A stretch of DNA of 64,000 nucleotides from Massospora cicadina. Lineage: Eukaryota; Entomophthoromycota; Entomophthoromycetes; Entomophthorales; Entomophthoraceae. Within the stretch, counting starts at the first letter, position 1. Each line of letters starts with the position of its first letter. Shown piece by piece: positions 63,294 to 64,000 of the stretch. The position numbers were made by a program, and so were the translations under genes. The notes beneath the pieces were generated by a model. The model had not been told where the DNA came from, searched no databases, and worked only from the letters and a program-made list of their open reading frames with translations. Location of the stretch: contig JAKSZP010012140.1 in assembly GCA_022478985.1 (NCBI GenBank), forward strand, positions 41,435-105,434, in the 5' to 3' direction.

Positions 63294-64000
63294 TGTAAAC
63301 TTTTGGGATGTTTACTGCACAGGTTGGTCGTTGAGTGAAACTACAAACACTAGTTTTATTGTGACAACTAGTAAGTTGAGTCTTCAAAATAAGTGGCAAC
63401 GAATCCACTCTGGTAATGGTAATTGAGAAAACAACTAGGGAGTTATTTTCCCTTCAATCTTCAATTTAGAAGTATATATAAAACTATATTGCAGTTTAAA
63501 TCTGTTTTTAAAGAAAATGTTAGGGGTTTTTATAGGCAAAAGGCGGACAACTTTTCAGAAAAATTTTCTATAAATCAACTGATTAGTCCCCCAAAACTTC
63601 TAACCCTTGGGATTAACTTATGACGGTAGTGAATGTCTTCATCTTAATTAATCTCCAGCAGTGTAACCGTTTACAGATTGGCAATCATCCCCATGTGTTA
63701 GGAACTGTACACAGATGGTTTGGGGCCATGTTACCTTATTATGACTACTAGCTACTACCAAAACAAGCATTAAAACGCTCCAATAGCTTCATTAAAAATG
63801 ACCCTAATTGTTCAGCGCCTCTTCTGTAATGATTTATTATAGCAATCTGACTATTGGCAATCATGCCCTCATTGATTAACTAATTATCATTGTTGGGCAT
63901 GATGCCCAACAATATATTAATCAAACCAATCGTTGGATTATGGCCTTTAATGAAATTCAACTACTAATTTAGTTGTAGATGATCCCCAATGAAATACAAA
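63294..64000. mobile_element. Possible LTR start of a further element; no gene
   Basis: At 63294 the B3 integrase is replaced by TGTAAACTTTTGGGATG, followed by a TATA-like AGTATATATAAAACT (63472-63486) and AT-rich sequence with a GATGCCCAACAAT repeat near 63900. An LTR is plausible but the partner is outside the window. No coding region is seen. Confidence 0.3.

Noticed and set aside
1..64000. CRISPR arrays, bacterial operons, ribosome-binding sites or terminators
   Set aside because: The element types and gene structures are eukaryotic. No regularly spaced short repeats or operon-like gene runs are present.

Overview
This window is a eukaryotic, AT-rich intergenic repeat cluster. I see no intact host gene, tRNA, rRNA or bacterial-type feature. 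Almost everything recognisable is a retrotransposon or its relic: several Ty3/Gypsy elements (some with a chromodomain-like C-terminus), one Copia fragment, non-LTR-type insertions with variable target-site duplications (TSDs), and a mariner palindrome. The assortment fits a repeat-rich filamentous fungal genome, possibly a basidiomycete, but the sequence does not fix the species. Nearly all genes are decayed by stops and frameshifts.

Layout, left to right. (1) 1-8400: Gypsy element E1 (family A, + strand), invaded by two ultrashort retroposons, two inverted fragments of an ORF1-like element, a mariner palindrome, and a 1.92-kb ORF1-only retroelement (HL-1) inside its integrase. (2) 8400-13700: a Copia reverse-transcriptase (RT) fragment, Gypsy relic E2 (family A, +), then a GC-richer LTR-like and proline-rich block. 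(3) 13700-22542: gene-poor AT-rich sequence with a SINE-like inverted pair and copy R-A of a hairpin-bearing repeat. (4) 22543-29049: E3, the best complete family A element (- strand). (5) 29050-46920: chromovirus relic B1 (+) carrying two nested elements, each with a perfect 5-bp TSD: E5 (family A, +; AAATT) and B2 (family B, -; GGCTC). (6) 46920-49650: a tandem duplication and repeat copy R-B. (7) 49650-54480: Gypsy relic C1 (+), whose RT is split by the antisense element HL-2 with a 13-bp TSD. (8) 54918-55730: repeat copy R-C. (9) 56170-63293: chromovirus relic B3 (+), carrying two more ultrashort retroposons and split by E6 (57977-62623). E6 is a non-autonomous LTR element encoding only Gag and protease. 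(10) 63294-64000: a possible LTR.

How they work together. E3 and E6 share a primer-binding site (PBS), a polypurine tract (PPT), Gag architecture and protease type, so E6 looks like a Gag-protease derivative that borrows RT and integrase from E3-like partners. HL-1 and HL-2 are two same-length ORF1-only elements that probably borrow a LINE RT. The four ultrashort inserts share one 3' end, a short A-tail and TSDs of 13-18 bp, so they look like extreme 5'-truncated products of a non-LTR retrotransposon or SINE still unidentified here. Coordinates of degraded genes are approximate.
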